From NCBI GenBank assembly GCA_019915015.1, contig JAHBBC010000021.1, positions 744,001 to 808,000 of the forward strand: a stretch of 64,000 nt of DNA. The letters run 5' to 3'. Numbering within the stretch: position 1 is the first letter of the stretch; each line of letters begins with the position of its first letter. Made by a program: the position numbers and the translations under genes. Below the pieces are notes generated by a model, which made no database searches, was not told the origin of the DNA, and saw only the letters and a program-made list of their open reading frames with translations. Shown one piece after another: positions 11,193 to 22,601 of the stretch. Origin of the DNA: Auriscalpium vulgare (Eukaryota; Basidiomycota; Agaricomycetes; Russulales; Auriscalpiaceae).

Positions 11193-11221
11193 CAGCACCA
11201 GGGTCATGTGGCTCCCATCAG

Positions 11222-12379
11222 ATGTCCCCTTCCCCTCCCGGAATGCCCGCCACTGACCCCCTCCGCCAGCTCCCCGCCCTCGGGCCTCCGCAGCCACACT
11301 CCGTACACAACGAGCTCCTCCACATCCTCGTCCCCGTCCCCGACACCCGCCCCGACATCGCCCTCCGCCTCGCAGTCGATGCCGCCCCCGGATGCGGAGG
11401 CATCGCATGGCCCGCCGGCGAGGCATCCGCCCTCTCCTCGCCCACATCCCTATTGTCTGGCTAACGTCCTCTTCCAGGTTCTAGCGCGCTACTTGGCCCG
11501 CCATCGCGGCCCGCCGTCCCTCGCCGGTGCGCGCGTGCTCGAGCTCGGTAGTGGCACTGGCCTCGTCGGCCTCATCGCTGCCCGCCTCGGCGCACATGTC
11601 TGGATCACAGATCAACCGTACGTCGTCGTCCTGCCGACTCCGGACTCCCCGCGTCCCAATTCCGCGATCACCGTACACCCAAATTCGTGCTGCCACTCCA
11701 TCACATCACCTCGCCGGTTTCTCTCCCGGGAAATCGTTGCGACGACCCTGCCGATCCCCCTCGCTCTTGCTAATTGCCGCTCCAATATACACAGGCTTAC
11801 ATGCCCCCTTTTATCTAGACCTCTCCTTCCGACAATGGCCAACAATATCCGCATCAATGACCTGGCCCCACAGGTCACTGCAGCAGAGCTCAATTGGTCT
11901 GTCCTGCCCCCGCCGGCATCAAATGCCGTTCATTCTGATTCCAGTCAACAAGGGGCGAACCTCTGCCATCCTCCATTCCTCAGACGTTCGATTTTGTGCT
12001 CGCCGCCGACTGTGTCTATTTTGAGCCTGCATTCCCGCTGCTCGTGGCCACCCTCTGCGCCCTTGTACCCACGTCCAGCCCGGGCCCCGAGGTCCTCTTC
12101 TGCTATAAGAAGCGCCGCAAGGTGCATCTAGACTAGTCTCTCGGTGTCCATCATCAGCCCTAACTCCGTTGCGTATGTGCAGGCAGACAGGAGGTTCTTC
12201 GCGCTTTTGAAGAAGCACTTCACATGGACCGACGTGAGCGGCTCTTTTTCCCTGCTACATCGCACCTTACCTCGCAATAGGTCGACGACGCGTCTGACCC
12301 TGAGCGGCAGTCCTACTCCCGGGAAGCCATCTCGCTCCTCCGCCTACGGCGCCGGCCGGGTTCAATCGTCAGCCGATAA
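11222..12379 (+). CDS. EFM6/METTL21-type protein lysine methyltransferase
   Basis: Exons 11222-11422, 11478-11617, 11819-11896, 11953-12121, 12183-12233 and 12281-12379 sum to 738 nt, 245 aa. The protein is a seven-beta-strand SAM-dependent methyltransferase of family 16. It has a GIAWPAGE/VLARYLA lead-in, motif I VLELGSGTGLVGL, an acidic ITDQP loop, and the ADCVYFEP post-motif characteristic of METTL21/EFM lysine methyltransferases. These enzymes methylate elongation factors or chaperones; EFM6 of yeast modifies eEF1A. Which substrate applies here cannot be told from sequence. The first intron appears to use a GC donor (GAG|GCATCC). The start may instead be the in-frame ATG 21 nt downstream, since the TATA box is only 30 bp from 11222. 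The family is confident; the EFM6 subgroup is tentative. Confidence 0.8.
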
Positions 12380-14558
12380 GTCAAGCATAGCGTGCTCTAA
12401 ATCTTCCTCCGCTGGCGAGGGTGTTCTGTGTACTATACCATCCGCATCAGCCAATTGTACAGTGTATGATCGCAAGTACGGATCCGTGGCTGCAAGTATC
12501 CCCGCCTCTGTTCGTTTTGTATCCAGATCTACCCCAAGATCTATCAAGTGCATAGTGCTTTGCAGGGTCGCCTCGCCTCGCGTCGGGTATCCGAGGATGT
12601 CGATGTCCGTGTCAGGTTGCGTCGACGGCGTGCGTTACCCGGTTGATCTCCCCGCGCGATCGATGCATAGCTAATGATCTCGCGGCCGGCTGTAGTGCAC
12701 GCCTTGGGGGCCAGTTTCTGATCGCAGCCCATCACTCTGGGCAGGCTGTCCGGCAGACCGCCATCTGCATCAATGCCACTGGTGTCGTTCGATGCGCTCG
12801 ATGCGATCCTCAACATCGACAGCGAGCGTGGCGGTCGATCGAGCTCTCCATTCCGACACGGCGCCTATCCCGGCCAACTGCGAGCGCGACGTCCGCGCCG
12901 GGCCATCCGAGCGCCCGCGCGGGCCTGTGTCGCGAGGCACTCAGTAGTTCCGCAAACGCTGACTCCTGAAACAACATGTACACTTGGCTGGCACAGCTAT
13001 CGGCGCGAGGCGGATGACCGAGCTCGTCACAAATGTCGGCGCGAGGGTCAAACACTATCCTCGTCACGATGGAGCTGTATAATGTTATTGTAATCCGCAA
13101 CGCCCGCCCGATCCGCGGAAAATGGCCGTCCATGTTCATTGGTTGCCTATTGTTTCATACAGCACACGGTGCAAGCTCTATATTTTAACCAGTGACAAGC
13201 GATCGAATCCGAGCAACGCCACCGCAGATTGATCAAGAGGAGTCCGTCCAATGATAAGGTGGGTCCAAGGGGAACGGATGGACGATTCGATTCGTGCCCG
13301 TGTGCAATAGCCTACTAGCCCTGAACATGACTAGTTGGGGCTAAAAATACAGGAAGTACTGCGGCCGTTCGAGAATCGGCAGCATGTACCTGAAACACGG
13401 CCTTCTAAGCCATGAAATATTGAAACTCTATAGCACTAGTACTGGCATCGGGCACACAGGATTGCACAATGCAATATTCCTCTTGCCACACCTTACGCCG
13501 GTGCATCACAGTGCGCTCGGGCACATTCGTGTACCGGTAGATACCGCCGTGCGACTAAGAGGGCTGATCTTGGCCGCAGCGATCTCCACCGATGTCTCGC
13601 AAAAAAAAAGTCCTCATGGAACTCAATAAATGCCGGCGATAATCATGTCAAAAATATGAAAAAGATTGGAAGTTGGCCTTGCGGGGTGATGCATCAAACT
13701 TGGGGAACCGCGAAGCTTCCCCAAACGTGCTTGCAGTAAGGTCCCTCGTAAGTCGTAATGAATTATAGAATGACAATAATCGGACCTACGTCATTATAAA
13801 CAACTTGGAACGAGACCTGGAGTCTGTGGACCTGGAAAACTTCACAACTTGAATTTTCGTTGCAGAATATCAACAATAGATGCAGCCGCCAAGGCCTCCA
13901 TTGGATCATGACTTACAGTATCGCTTCCACCTATGGCGGGACATGATTGTCCGACAAATCAGAAAATACGCGCACGGTCGAGGCCATCAGTATTGCGACA
14001 GAGGCGGTACCTACATCGTCTGGCGCATCATCTACGCGGCTACCACGCGTACGGGTGCTTTGTGGCCCGGTGACATTCAGACTGAAACAATTCTGCACGG
14101 GCTCACATCCGCACCTTGACGTGGAAGTTTTTGGTGGATTGTTTACAAGAAACAATCCCACAAGTAGTGAGCAAGCTGACCAGCGTCCCCTAAAAGGCGC
14201 AGTCTGGCGGGTGGCCACTGATAGCAGAGGGATCGCTTGTTTTATTTTGTCGCACCGTGCTGCACATCAACGGGCGTTTGATAGATGATGCGATAGTCTA
14301 CAGTACTTGATGCTCCTTCATTCGGGATACACTTGCCGCCGGTCCTGCGTGCCTGTGATATGATCCGCGGCTGAGACGCATGAGTGACGATGGCTGACTT
14401 TCACCTTCGCAGAACTCGCCGAGGTGAGCCACGTGCACCGAAGCGGGCGAGCCCCCGACATAATGATATTTTTGAGACCGACGAGGAGTAGCGTGTATAT
14501 TGACAGACGCAAGATATAAATCACAGGGGTATTGTCTTTAGCTACAGAAGACCAATAG
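12380..14558. other. Intergenic region without a supported gene
   Basis: This 2.2-kb stretch lies between the 3' ends of the methyltransferase (plus) and the BolA-like gene (minus). It is less GC-rich than the coding parts, especially after 13,100. No frame shows recognisable protein features. The 14,300-14,560 part may include the last exon or 3'UTR of the BolA-like gene. Confidence 0.5.
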
Positions 14559-14645
14559 TCAGAAGCCTGCAATGTACGAGGAGCGAGGAGTATATCGCGA
14601 AGACATAGGTAGGATGGCAGCATGGATCGCGTCCAATACACTCAC

Positions 14646-15016
14646 CTGAAGTCCATGGATACTCTCGATGTCCTTTTTCAATACGTCATTGACGAGCCGG
14701 TGCTGCTTGACTATGGGTATGCCTGTAAACGCTTCACTTGAGATTGTGATCGCGTAGAAGGACCCGCAGCCACCTAGATACGCGTTCAATGGATCGGCCG
14801 ACAGGGAGAGAGGAGCGAAGGGGCTGGCAGCATACCTGACACGTCCTGGACGAGCAATTCGGAGGGCTGAAAGCGGTCTGCGAGCTTCGTGAATATGGAG
14901 CGCTCGCCGTCGTCCAGCTGAGAGGGCGGCACTAGCGGCACGCGCGCTGCTGCGGTGTATGAGCGGGCATGGGAGACGGTGGGAGCGACGGCTCTGCGGG
15001 CGAGAGTCGAGAACAT
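14646..15016 (-). CDS. BolA-like mitochondrial protein (Bol3 type), 3' end unresolved
   Basis: Two exons are clear: 15016-14836 and 14773-14646, together 103 codons ending in phase 0. Residues 1-~25 are basic and rich in Ser/Ala (a likely mitochondrial presequence). The BolA fold follows: TKLADRFQPSELLVQDVSGGCGSFYAITISSEAF, then IPIVKQHRLVNDVLKKDI and IHGLQ. The FxGxxxvxqHrlV helix motif and the conserved His are present. Mitochondrial BolA proteins act with Grx5/Nfu1 in delivering 4Fe-4S clusters. A donor GTGAGT follows HGLQ, so a short last exon must lie further left. The candidate acceptor near 14,573 opens into a long tail unlike BolA proteins, so I leave the C-terminus open. It is divergent from COX15, 165 bp away. 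Confidence 0.75.
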
Positions 15017-15181
15017 GGCAAGAGAGGTCAAGCGAGCGAGGCAGGCTGACGCGGCAGAACGCCTGCACGTGCCTGCCGAGCGGGCCGAGCCTCGACGCGT
15101 CCGAGTCCAGCACACGTACAGCGCTCTCATCCGAGTCGTCGAGGCCTTTGAGTCCTCCCTCCTGGCATCGACCTGCCAGCG

Positions 15182-16794
15182 ATGTTCGCGCCCTTTCTTG
15201 GCCTCAGGCGTTTGGTCTCCAGCGCACTCCCCCTCGTGAAGCGGACGGGTCAGTTCCACCATACCCGGAATCTCTTCCTGTCGAGCCGAATCCCAACCCC
15301 GTCACAACCCCCCTCTATTCGAGCGCGAGTGCGAGGAAATGCATTCCTGCCCCGCCTGAAGCCATCTCATAAACCAATCGACTCGCGCTTCTTCTCTTCC
15401 AATGGCACCCTCCCAGCCAAAGCACTCCCGGTGCTGTCTGCACCTCCAGTTGCGGGCTGGCTTCTCATGTCGTCCACGCTCGTGTTCGCGGTCATTGTTG
15501 TCGGCGGCGTCACTCGTCTGACCGAGTCCGGGCTCAGCATCACCGAGTGGAAGCCTGTGTCAGGCGTCATTCCTCCGCTCACACACGCTGAATGGGAAGA
15601 AGAGTTCACGAAGTACAGGGCAACCCCGGAATTCAAATTGTGAGTCGAAAGATGATTGTTTGCACAGAGCGAGTCATTTACGATCCTGCCAGGTTAAATC
15701 ACAACATCACTCTCTCGGAATTCAAGTCGATCTTTTACATGGAGTGGGGTCATCGCGTCCTCGGACGCGTGATTGGCGTCGCCTTCGTACTCCCCTTGGC
15801 GTATTTTGCCCTCCGCCGTCGCCTCTCCCCCTCTCTTCCCCTTCAGCTCTCCGCCTTTGCCGTTCTCCTCGGTCTCCAGGGCGTTCTTGGCTGGTATATG
15901 GTCAAATCCGGGCTCTCCGAATCATTTATGGAACAGCCGCACGCCGTGCCTCGCGTTTCGCAGTACAGGTTGGCGGCGCATTTGAGTGCCGCCCTCGTGC
16001 TATATGCGGGAATGTTCGCATCTGGAATCAGCGTGTTGATGGATTGGCGATACGCCCATGCAGGGAAATGGTCCGGTTTAGTTGAGGGGGGGAAGTGGGA
16101 GCAAGTATTGAGCAACCCCATCGTCAGAAAGTTCCGGACGCGGAGTCTGCTGCTCACAGGGCTGGTACTCCTTACGGCGGTCTCAGGTCCGTATCCAGGC
16201 TCATGCACATCCTGTAATGGCGTCTGACTGCGTTGATCTTAGGTGCCTTCGTCGCGGGCTTAGACGCTGGCCTTGTCTACAATGAATTCCCCCTCATGGG
16301 TGGTCGCATTGCTCCTCCCACAGATGAGCTCATCTCAACACACTATGCCACTGGGCCAGGCAACGCCGGTCTTTGGCGTAATATCTTCGAGAACCCAACT
16401 ACGGTCCAGTTTGACCATCGCGTCCTCGTACGTAGCCTCACACATTGGCAAGACCCATATGCCAACTCATACGTCACATTTCCAGGCGATAACTACCTAC
16501 CTGAGTGCGACCGCATTGTGGGCGACGACGCGCAGTGCCGCCGTCCGCGCTGCTCTTCCGCCTCTCACAACACGACTGGCCACAGCAATGTTTGGCATGG
16601 CCAATCTGCAAGTCTTGCTCGGCATTTCCACGTTGCTGTATCTTGTCCCCGTTCCTCTGGCTGCTGCCCACCAAGCAGGAAGTGTCGCCCTCTTAACAAC
16701 CGTCATCCACGTGTTGCTTTCACTCAGACGGCCGTCTCAAGCTGCCCGTCTTTGGCGACAAGCGAGTGCCGCGAGGGCCGCCAAGACAACGTAG
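15182..16794 (+). CDS. COX15: Heme A synthase COX15
   Basis: COX15 oxidises heme O to heme A in the mitochondrial inner membrane for cytochrome c oxidase. Exons 15182-15639, 15693-16186, 16243-16427 and 16486-16794 sum to 1446 nt, 481 aa, the family's normal length. About 75 residues of basic presequence precede the first membrane segment. Eight hydrophobic segments are visible. The four heme-ligand histidines are all present: [20 protein letters not shown] and AAAHQAGS. The signature [18 protein letters not shown] and the [14 protein letters not shown] loop are typical. The start at 15182 gives the presequence; nothing suggests another. It shares a 165-bp divergent promoter with the BolA-like gene, and converges on the proteasome gene with 145 bp between stops. 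Function is secure. Confidence 0.95.
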
Positions 16795-16939
16795 ATGGCC
16801 ACGTTTGCTTATTCCTGTCTGACTTGTACACATACATATATCTCCCCTCATTTGCACGTCAGTCTGAGCAACAATGGTTGATGCAGTGGATGTCCAAGAG
16901 TATAAGGGCTGCAGGAAAGTACAATGATTCTGACTACAT

Positions 16940-18033
16940 TTACTCGGCCATCTGCACGTCTTCGTCTCCGCTAGAAGGCGCCGGGGCTGATGCCGACTCG
17001 GCTGTGACCTTTGGTTCCATCGTCTTCAAATACACATCAATTGGCTCGCCCTCTAGAATGCGGAAAGAGCCCTCGCTGGTGACGCCCTTTTCATGCTCGC
17101 CCTTCGGTCCAAGGATTCCGATGGACGTGTTGTTGATAGTGAGCTCTTTGTCCTGTTGCAGCGTCTCGCGGAGTGCGTGTAAACCATGACGGATCAAATC
17201 CTCGAGGCTGCCTATTCATCACAAGAGGCAGTCAGTGCTTGGGCGGATGACATGATACACAGGTGGACGCACTCTCAGCGAACTCCTCATAGTGCTTCTC
17301 CAAGTAAGTTTTCGCGCTCTGGCTTCGCGCACCAATCGAAATAGCGTAGTACTCGAAGGACGTGCCCGATGGCGAGAACTCGTAGAGATGTGGGCCTGTG
17401 TGATCCTGCCCGATGACAAGGAAGCCCACACCGTACGGCCGGCGACCGTATTCTTGCGTATTAACCTGCGCCTCTGGGAAGGGTAGATCAACAAAGACCC
17501 ATAAAGGACAAATCAAATTAGAACTAACTGTCAGCAATGGTCGACACCAGTCGGTTCACGGGTATGGGTCGATTGAACACCATCCGTGAGGACATGGCCT
17601 GTTGCCGCATGAAGTTGCTGCATGCCCCGAGACGCTCTCAGCCAATACGCTCGCTGTGCTAAGCCAGAAATGTCGCACCTCAGGACACGAGCGTCGGACG
17701 TCAGCCCCGCGATCGCAATCCCAACGTGGTCGTCGATGCGGATCATCTTCTGCTGATACGATGCGAGCTCGCCTGTCGAACGCTAGACGGACTTTGAGCA
17801 ACGAGCACGCAAACTCATCTCATGCGGCACGCACCTTAAGCGCGAGCAGTACTGCGTGTGTCTTTGAACGCAGGCCGACGGCTGCTGAACCCTGCTTCAC
17901 GGCCTCGAGCGCATACTCGACCTGGTGCAGCCGGCCTTGCGGCGAGAAGACCGTATTGTCCGAATCGTACGTGTTGCGGAACTACGGCGAGTGGTCAGTC
18001 TAGAGATTCGACCAGGCAATTTGTGCGCACCAT
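16940..18033 (-). CDS. PRE5: 20S proteasome subunit alpha 6 (PRE5/PSMA1)
   Basis: This is one of the seven alpha-ring subunits of the 20S proteasome. Exons 18033-18031, 17981-17835, 17782-17679, 17617-17529, 17473-17273 and 17211-16940 sum to 816 nt, 271 aa. It begins with [24 protein letters not shown], the alpha-subunit N-terminal signature as found in PSMA1. [30 protein letters not shown] and the acidic, Ala/Pro-containing C-terminal tail also fit PSMA1/PRE5. The first coding exon is just the ATG codon: ATG is followed directly by a GTGCGC donor, and a 49-nt intron ends in TAG before TTCCGCAAC. All other frames at the 5' end lack a usable start. Family and subunit calls are strong. Confidence 0.93.
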
Positions 18034-18284
18034 GAGTGTGTTTGCGAGATAGGAACTGGACGGTGTTGCTCAAAGCCGCGCGTCCGAGCACACACTGACG
18101 CGTCGGTCCTAACATGCACAAACTCATTCATGTCAGGTGACAACTTCAAATGCTATGATGTACGGAAAATATGTGTATGAGGTTTCTAGCAGCCCACAGA
18201 AGGGTACCTCTAATTCTACTATGCAAGAGATGTAACGATATCGTTCATATGATGAAGCAGGGCGCGGTCATATAACATCAGTTC

Positions 18285-21200
18285 TCAACCATCGGCGCCC
18301 AAACCCCTCATCGCGGCCTTGCGACTCACACTCTTCCTGGCACGCATCTCCGACGGCGCGTTCTCCGGTGGATTGAACCCGAGCCAGTTCCTCTTGTTTG
18401 GCGTCGCACCCCTCACTGCACCCTCCGCTGGTGCAGGTGCCGCCGGCTGTCCAGGCTGCTGCTTGACCTGCTCATACACCCCGGAAGGTGACGGCGGAAT
18501 CGCATCAACTCCGTCTGCGCTAGGCGACGCCAGCGCCCCCAGCGCCCCATCTGTATCTGAGTCCGCCCACACAAGCGGCATGGGCGAGGCCACAGCCATT
18601 ATACCCAGCTGCCTGCAATAGTACTGCACGGCCGCGTGGAACGCAGTCTTGCGCGCCATGCGCAGCCCCCAATCCTGCCAGTTCCCGTTGTGCCCGATAC
18701 CGATGGTAATCTCGAGGTGGCGCTGGAAATGGACATGCTGGAGGGTAATTGAGGTGCCAGGGACGAACCACCGGTTCTCATCGCGCGAGAGCCATTCGTT
18801 CAAAGCCTTTTCGAGGGCGTCCAGCTTGCTGAAGGGCGTACGCCAGGCCACTTGCATCGTCAAGTTTTCGAACGTTTTCTGCAAGACAATGTCAAAACAA
18901 GAAAAAGGTCAAAATTGTTTTCAGCCTTACGTCGCTGCGTCGCACGTTTGTTCTGGGGGGATGTCAGACCTCGATTCCATACATTTGACAGATGTCACAT
19001 GTGCACACGTACATGAACTTTGTGAACAGTTGACTGTTAAAATAGTAGGTTTCCGTTCCGTCTACACGAGTAAACACAGTCTGAACAAACGGGCGTCAGT
19101 CAACAGTGATAGATGCCGTGCAAGTACTCACTGCGAACAGCCCCATCTTCTTCACAACCAGGTTCTCCTCTGCAGGGGCAATCAGCCGTCATTGTACACA
19201 TCACTGCGACATTGTCCGCTCACCGTCGATGAAGCATCGATCACCTGTGTCGTACGGACTGAACCGATGTTGAGTTGACTACGGGTGCACAACCTGTGTG
19301 AAATACGTACTGTGTCACAAACAAAAACATGACGGCGTCGAATGCATTGCTAGCAGAGTTCTTGAATATGAAGCTCGCTGCGATACCGATCGAGTACACG
19401 CTTGTCAACGAGTCACCGACACTGACGTGGAAGACAGAGAGCGAGATGAAGAACAGGATGACCGCCGCGAAAAACAGGAGGATCAGATCTAAAGTATGCA
19501 GGGCGGCGCCGACATCCCGCATGGAGCGCGAGAGGAAGCGTCGTTCCTTGTACATCTTCAATAGCGTGGTTTTGATCTCAGCGCGCGAAATATCTCCGTT
19601 ATCGTCCGTATCAAACACACGGAAGGCGGCATGCGCCGCCTCCGGCGTGGAGAAGGCAGGCTCAAAGTCAATGGGAAGAAGGTAGCGCCGGTGACGATCC
19701 CGGAATGTGCTGTAAATCAGCCTTGCGAGTCTCTACAGTCGGAAACCCATCAGATGTCAGTCTTGCTATGCAAAAATGGACAAACCTTCGCCTCATGAGC
19801 TGAAGTAACGTCCCATACGAGACCACCTGTCTCCGCCTCCTTCCCTTCGATGTTACGTGCATCGTGAAGCACGGCATTCTTAAGCACTCTGGCCGCCTGA
19901 GCTACGACAGGCGCGTCATCGTCATCATCGAGAGGGTGCCCAATACCATTTGGATGCGACAGAGCAGGCGCACTTGTCGGTGGGTATCTGTGGGGGCTTG
20001 AAGTGGGGCTAGGGCTGCGCGTCTTCATGGGCGTCGATGCGCCAGAGTCAGTGGCCACAGGCAGCACACTAACCCTCTTCTTCCCCTTCCCCTTTTTTCT
20101 GCGGGAAAGAGAGTTCTTGTTTGCACCTTCAGAATCCCCCTCCCATTCCTCGTCTGTGCCGGCGACACTAGGGCTGCCGGTCGGGGTGCCGGGTCTGGAT
20201 CCCTTCCATGAAAACCCACCCTTTTCGAAAGCCGGAGTGGCGAGACCGAGGGCGGAAAGAACAGGGGTGCGACTGCCATGTGCATGTGAGCGATGCTTGG
20301 TCTTCGGACGATAGTTGCGCAGGCACTCGATGACGCCCAAGCCCTCCTTCAGATGCTCGATACGTTCCTTGAATGCAGTACGATGGAAGGAAAACGCTTT
20401 TTCAAGAAACGCTTAGTCAGGCATAAGGTAGCAAACATGAAGCGCACCGATGGCATGAGATAACATCTTCTGGGCGCACCATACGAGGACAAGGAAGAAG
20501 AAGAACTCCACGGCATCAGAAATCTTACATATGTAGTGTCAGCCTCCACACAAAGCTATGATGCTCAAGACGTACCCGTTTCGTATATTTGGCACGACTA
20601 TCCTCGGGATGACCACCATCATGCAACTTGTATATGTTGTCAAATATGATCACCCAACTGACCCACGCACTCGCAGCGTAGAACAGCGGCTTCACGGTGC
20701 CCTTGACACTATTAAAGAGTTCGATGCGCGTCTTGATGGCTTCTGAGACATGCCCCCAGGCAAGGGCAACAACACCGTGGACGACAATCGGCACGATATC
20801 AACGAACATAGCGAGCCACCACGAGACAACCACGTTCGCGGCTGCCCAGAAGAGCCAAGCTTCGATGTTGTCGAGTCTGTATCGACGGTCAGCGCTCGGA
20901 TGAGGTTTGTACCAATAGAAGTGAAGGATAAGAGGTCCGGTGATAAGGAGGCCTGCCAACACCACAGAACCAATGAGAGAACCGAACAACAGGCTTAGGA
21001 TCCTAGAGGGCGGGTCAGATGGATGGGGCTTGCAAGTGTTTGCAACTTACCTGCGGAAACTCCAGCCTGTGCCTCTGGAAGCGACACCCATCTTCTGACT
21101 GAACTTGGCCTCTTCATCTACGAGGTCTTCCTCAGCGCTCCAGTCGTAGTCTTCGCTCTCATCACCCTCGTCGTCGGAGAAAGCGAAAGAAGATTGGCGA

Positions 21201-21601
21201 GAGTGCATAGGCATGCGTGAAGGTGAGGCGTCACGCGGAGGCTCCTCGATATCCTGGGGATAGTGAACTGTCGGCCTCCTGGTATCTTCTGGCTCACGCT
21301 CCATGTTTTTCTTCTCGTCCATGACGGTGAGGTCGACGTTAGATCGGTAGGGTGGTGTCTGGGACGGGTATGCCTCAAGGACGAGGTTAGATGAGCTGGC
21401 GACAGTTTTGTATGGGGGCGAGGGGAGCGGGGGCTGAAAGTCGTCGTAGTTGAAGTCGTCGCGGTTGGCTAGGCGCAGACGAGGAGGTAGAGAGGAGCGT
21501 GGCTGAGTCTCGAGACCGTCGTCAGCGGGGGCGAGGACGGGGGTGCGTTCATCAGGCGAGCCGGGGGAATTGGAACCGTCGAGGGAAAATCGCCCGGGCA
21601 T
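18285..21601 (-). CDS. MscS-like mechanosensitive channel with EF-hand
   Basis: The product resembles fungal Msy1/Msy2-type channels of the endoplasmic reticulum that release ions and limit calcium under hypo-osmotic stress. After a ~190-residue disordered acidic N-terminus there are several membrane segments (e.g. GSLIGSVVLAGLLITGPLIL, AWLFWAAANVVVSWWLAMF). A second cytosolic, Ser/Pro/Lys-rich loop follows, then one EF-hand (FDTDDNGDISRAEI, with acidic residues at the calcium positions). After that come the MscS pore segment (SVYSIGIAASFIFKNSASNAF) and the beta domain (HPFDTGDRCFIDEENLVVKK). The C-terminal ~150 residues are disordered and basic. The protein is on the order of 950 aa and has many short introns. 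The start is the ATG at 21601. A 414-bp divergent region separates it from the next gene. The family call is secure; the location is inferred from homologues. Confidence 0.88.
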
Positions 21602-22015
21602 GTCTGCCACGGATCAGCTGGCAAATACGAGCCAAATAAGCCGCTCTGTGTGCGAAGTGCTCCACGAGAAGAATGCAGACAGCTGCGGCACGAGGGAGCT
21701 CGAGGCAGGATGCACGGTGTCGGCTGATATTTGTCGAGCACAGGTCATAGCAACCCCCAATTATGGCAGACGCTCCAAGGCACCGCAGGGTGGCTGAGCG
21801 TCCGCTGAGGCGGGCGCGGGGGACGACGGCGGCATGGCGGTGAGCTAGTTGTACGACGGCGACGGCAGCCGTGCGATGCGTCGACGCCGCCCGAAACGAC
21901 GACGACGACGACAACGACGACGACAGACGCTGCATGACATATGATGTCATACTCCGACTCAATGACATCCCGTCAGTTGCCCGACGTCTACGCTAACCCA
22001 ACTCTCTTCCCCACC
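21602..22015. other. Divergent promoter region
   Basis: The region lies between the MscS channel (minus) and the small helical protein (plus). It includes a run of CGACGACGACGA-type triplets near 21,895-21,930. An ATG at 21941 is in frame with the downstream gene but looks less likely than 22016. Nothing else is recognisable. Confidence 0.5.
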
Positions 22016-22601
22016 ATGAGCAACCCAGACATCAAGCAGGTCGAGAAGGAACTCGCAAAGGAGGCAAAGGCAGACGACAAGCTCGTCACACGCGTCGCAA
22101 AGACCCTTCACTCTGTCGAGAAGGACGAGGGCAAGGCCCAGAAGGTCCGTGCTCCTCACCACTCTCCTCGCTTCCGCCGACCCCTTCCATCACAGGCAGC
22201 GGCCAAGGCTGAGTCCACTCGGGACAAGGCCATCAAGACCGAGCACAAGACAGCCAAGGCCATGAACGATGCCGCACATCGCCACAATGTCGCACTTACA
22301 AACGAGAAGAAAGCGGATCAAGACCTGCAGGTCAGCCGTTTCAGCTCCTCCCGCCTCACCTGATACCAACACGTCTTTGTCTAGATGAAACGCAGCCAGG
22401 CTCAGGATACGAGTCAGGAAGTTCAGCAAAAGAAAGCAGAATTCGAACAGGTCCAGAAGAAGAAGCAAGCCGGAGAGGTGAGTCAACCGCTTCCTCCAGG
22501 TACATTTTGACTTATTTCCGATTCAGATGGCCCGTGAGCGTCGTCTCGAGGAGGTGCGCGCTGCCGCGGAGGGTGCAGGCAACGGTCCCGAGTCAGCCTG
22601 A
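22016..22601 (+). CDS. Small Lys/Ala/Glu-rich helical protein
   Basis: Exons 22016-22144, 22196-22330, 22385-22477 and 22527-22601 sum to 432 nt, 143 aa. The protein is almost wholly charged alpha-helix: KQVEKELAKEAKADDKLV, AAAKAESTRDKAIKTEHKT, and EVQQKKAEFEQVQKKKQAG. It has no membrane segment or signal. Similar basidiomycete proteins are sometimes annotated as Ncp1-like DNA-binding proteins. I recall that only loosely and see no DNA-binding motif to prove it. The ATG at 22016 has a CCACC context and is preferred over the in-frame ATG at 21941, which adds 25 uncharacteristic residues. Clean exon phases make the gene real; function is unknown. Confidence 0.7.

Noticed and set aside
10642..11464. 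Long plus-strand frames opposite the proline-rich gene
   Set aside because: They are Gly/Arg/Glu repeats produced by the antisense of a GC-rich Pro/Ser coding region.
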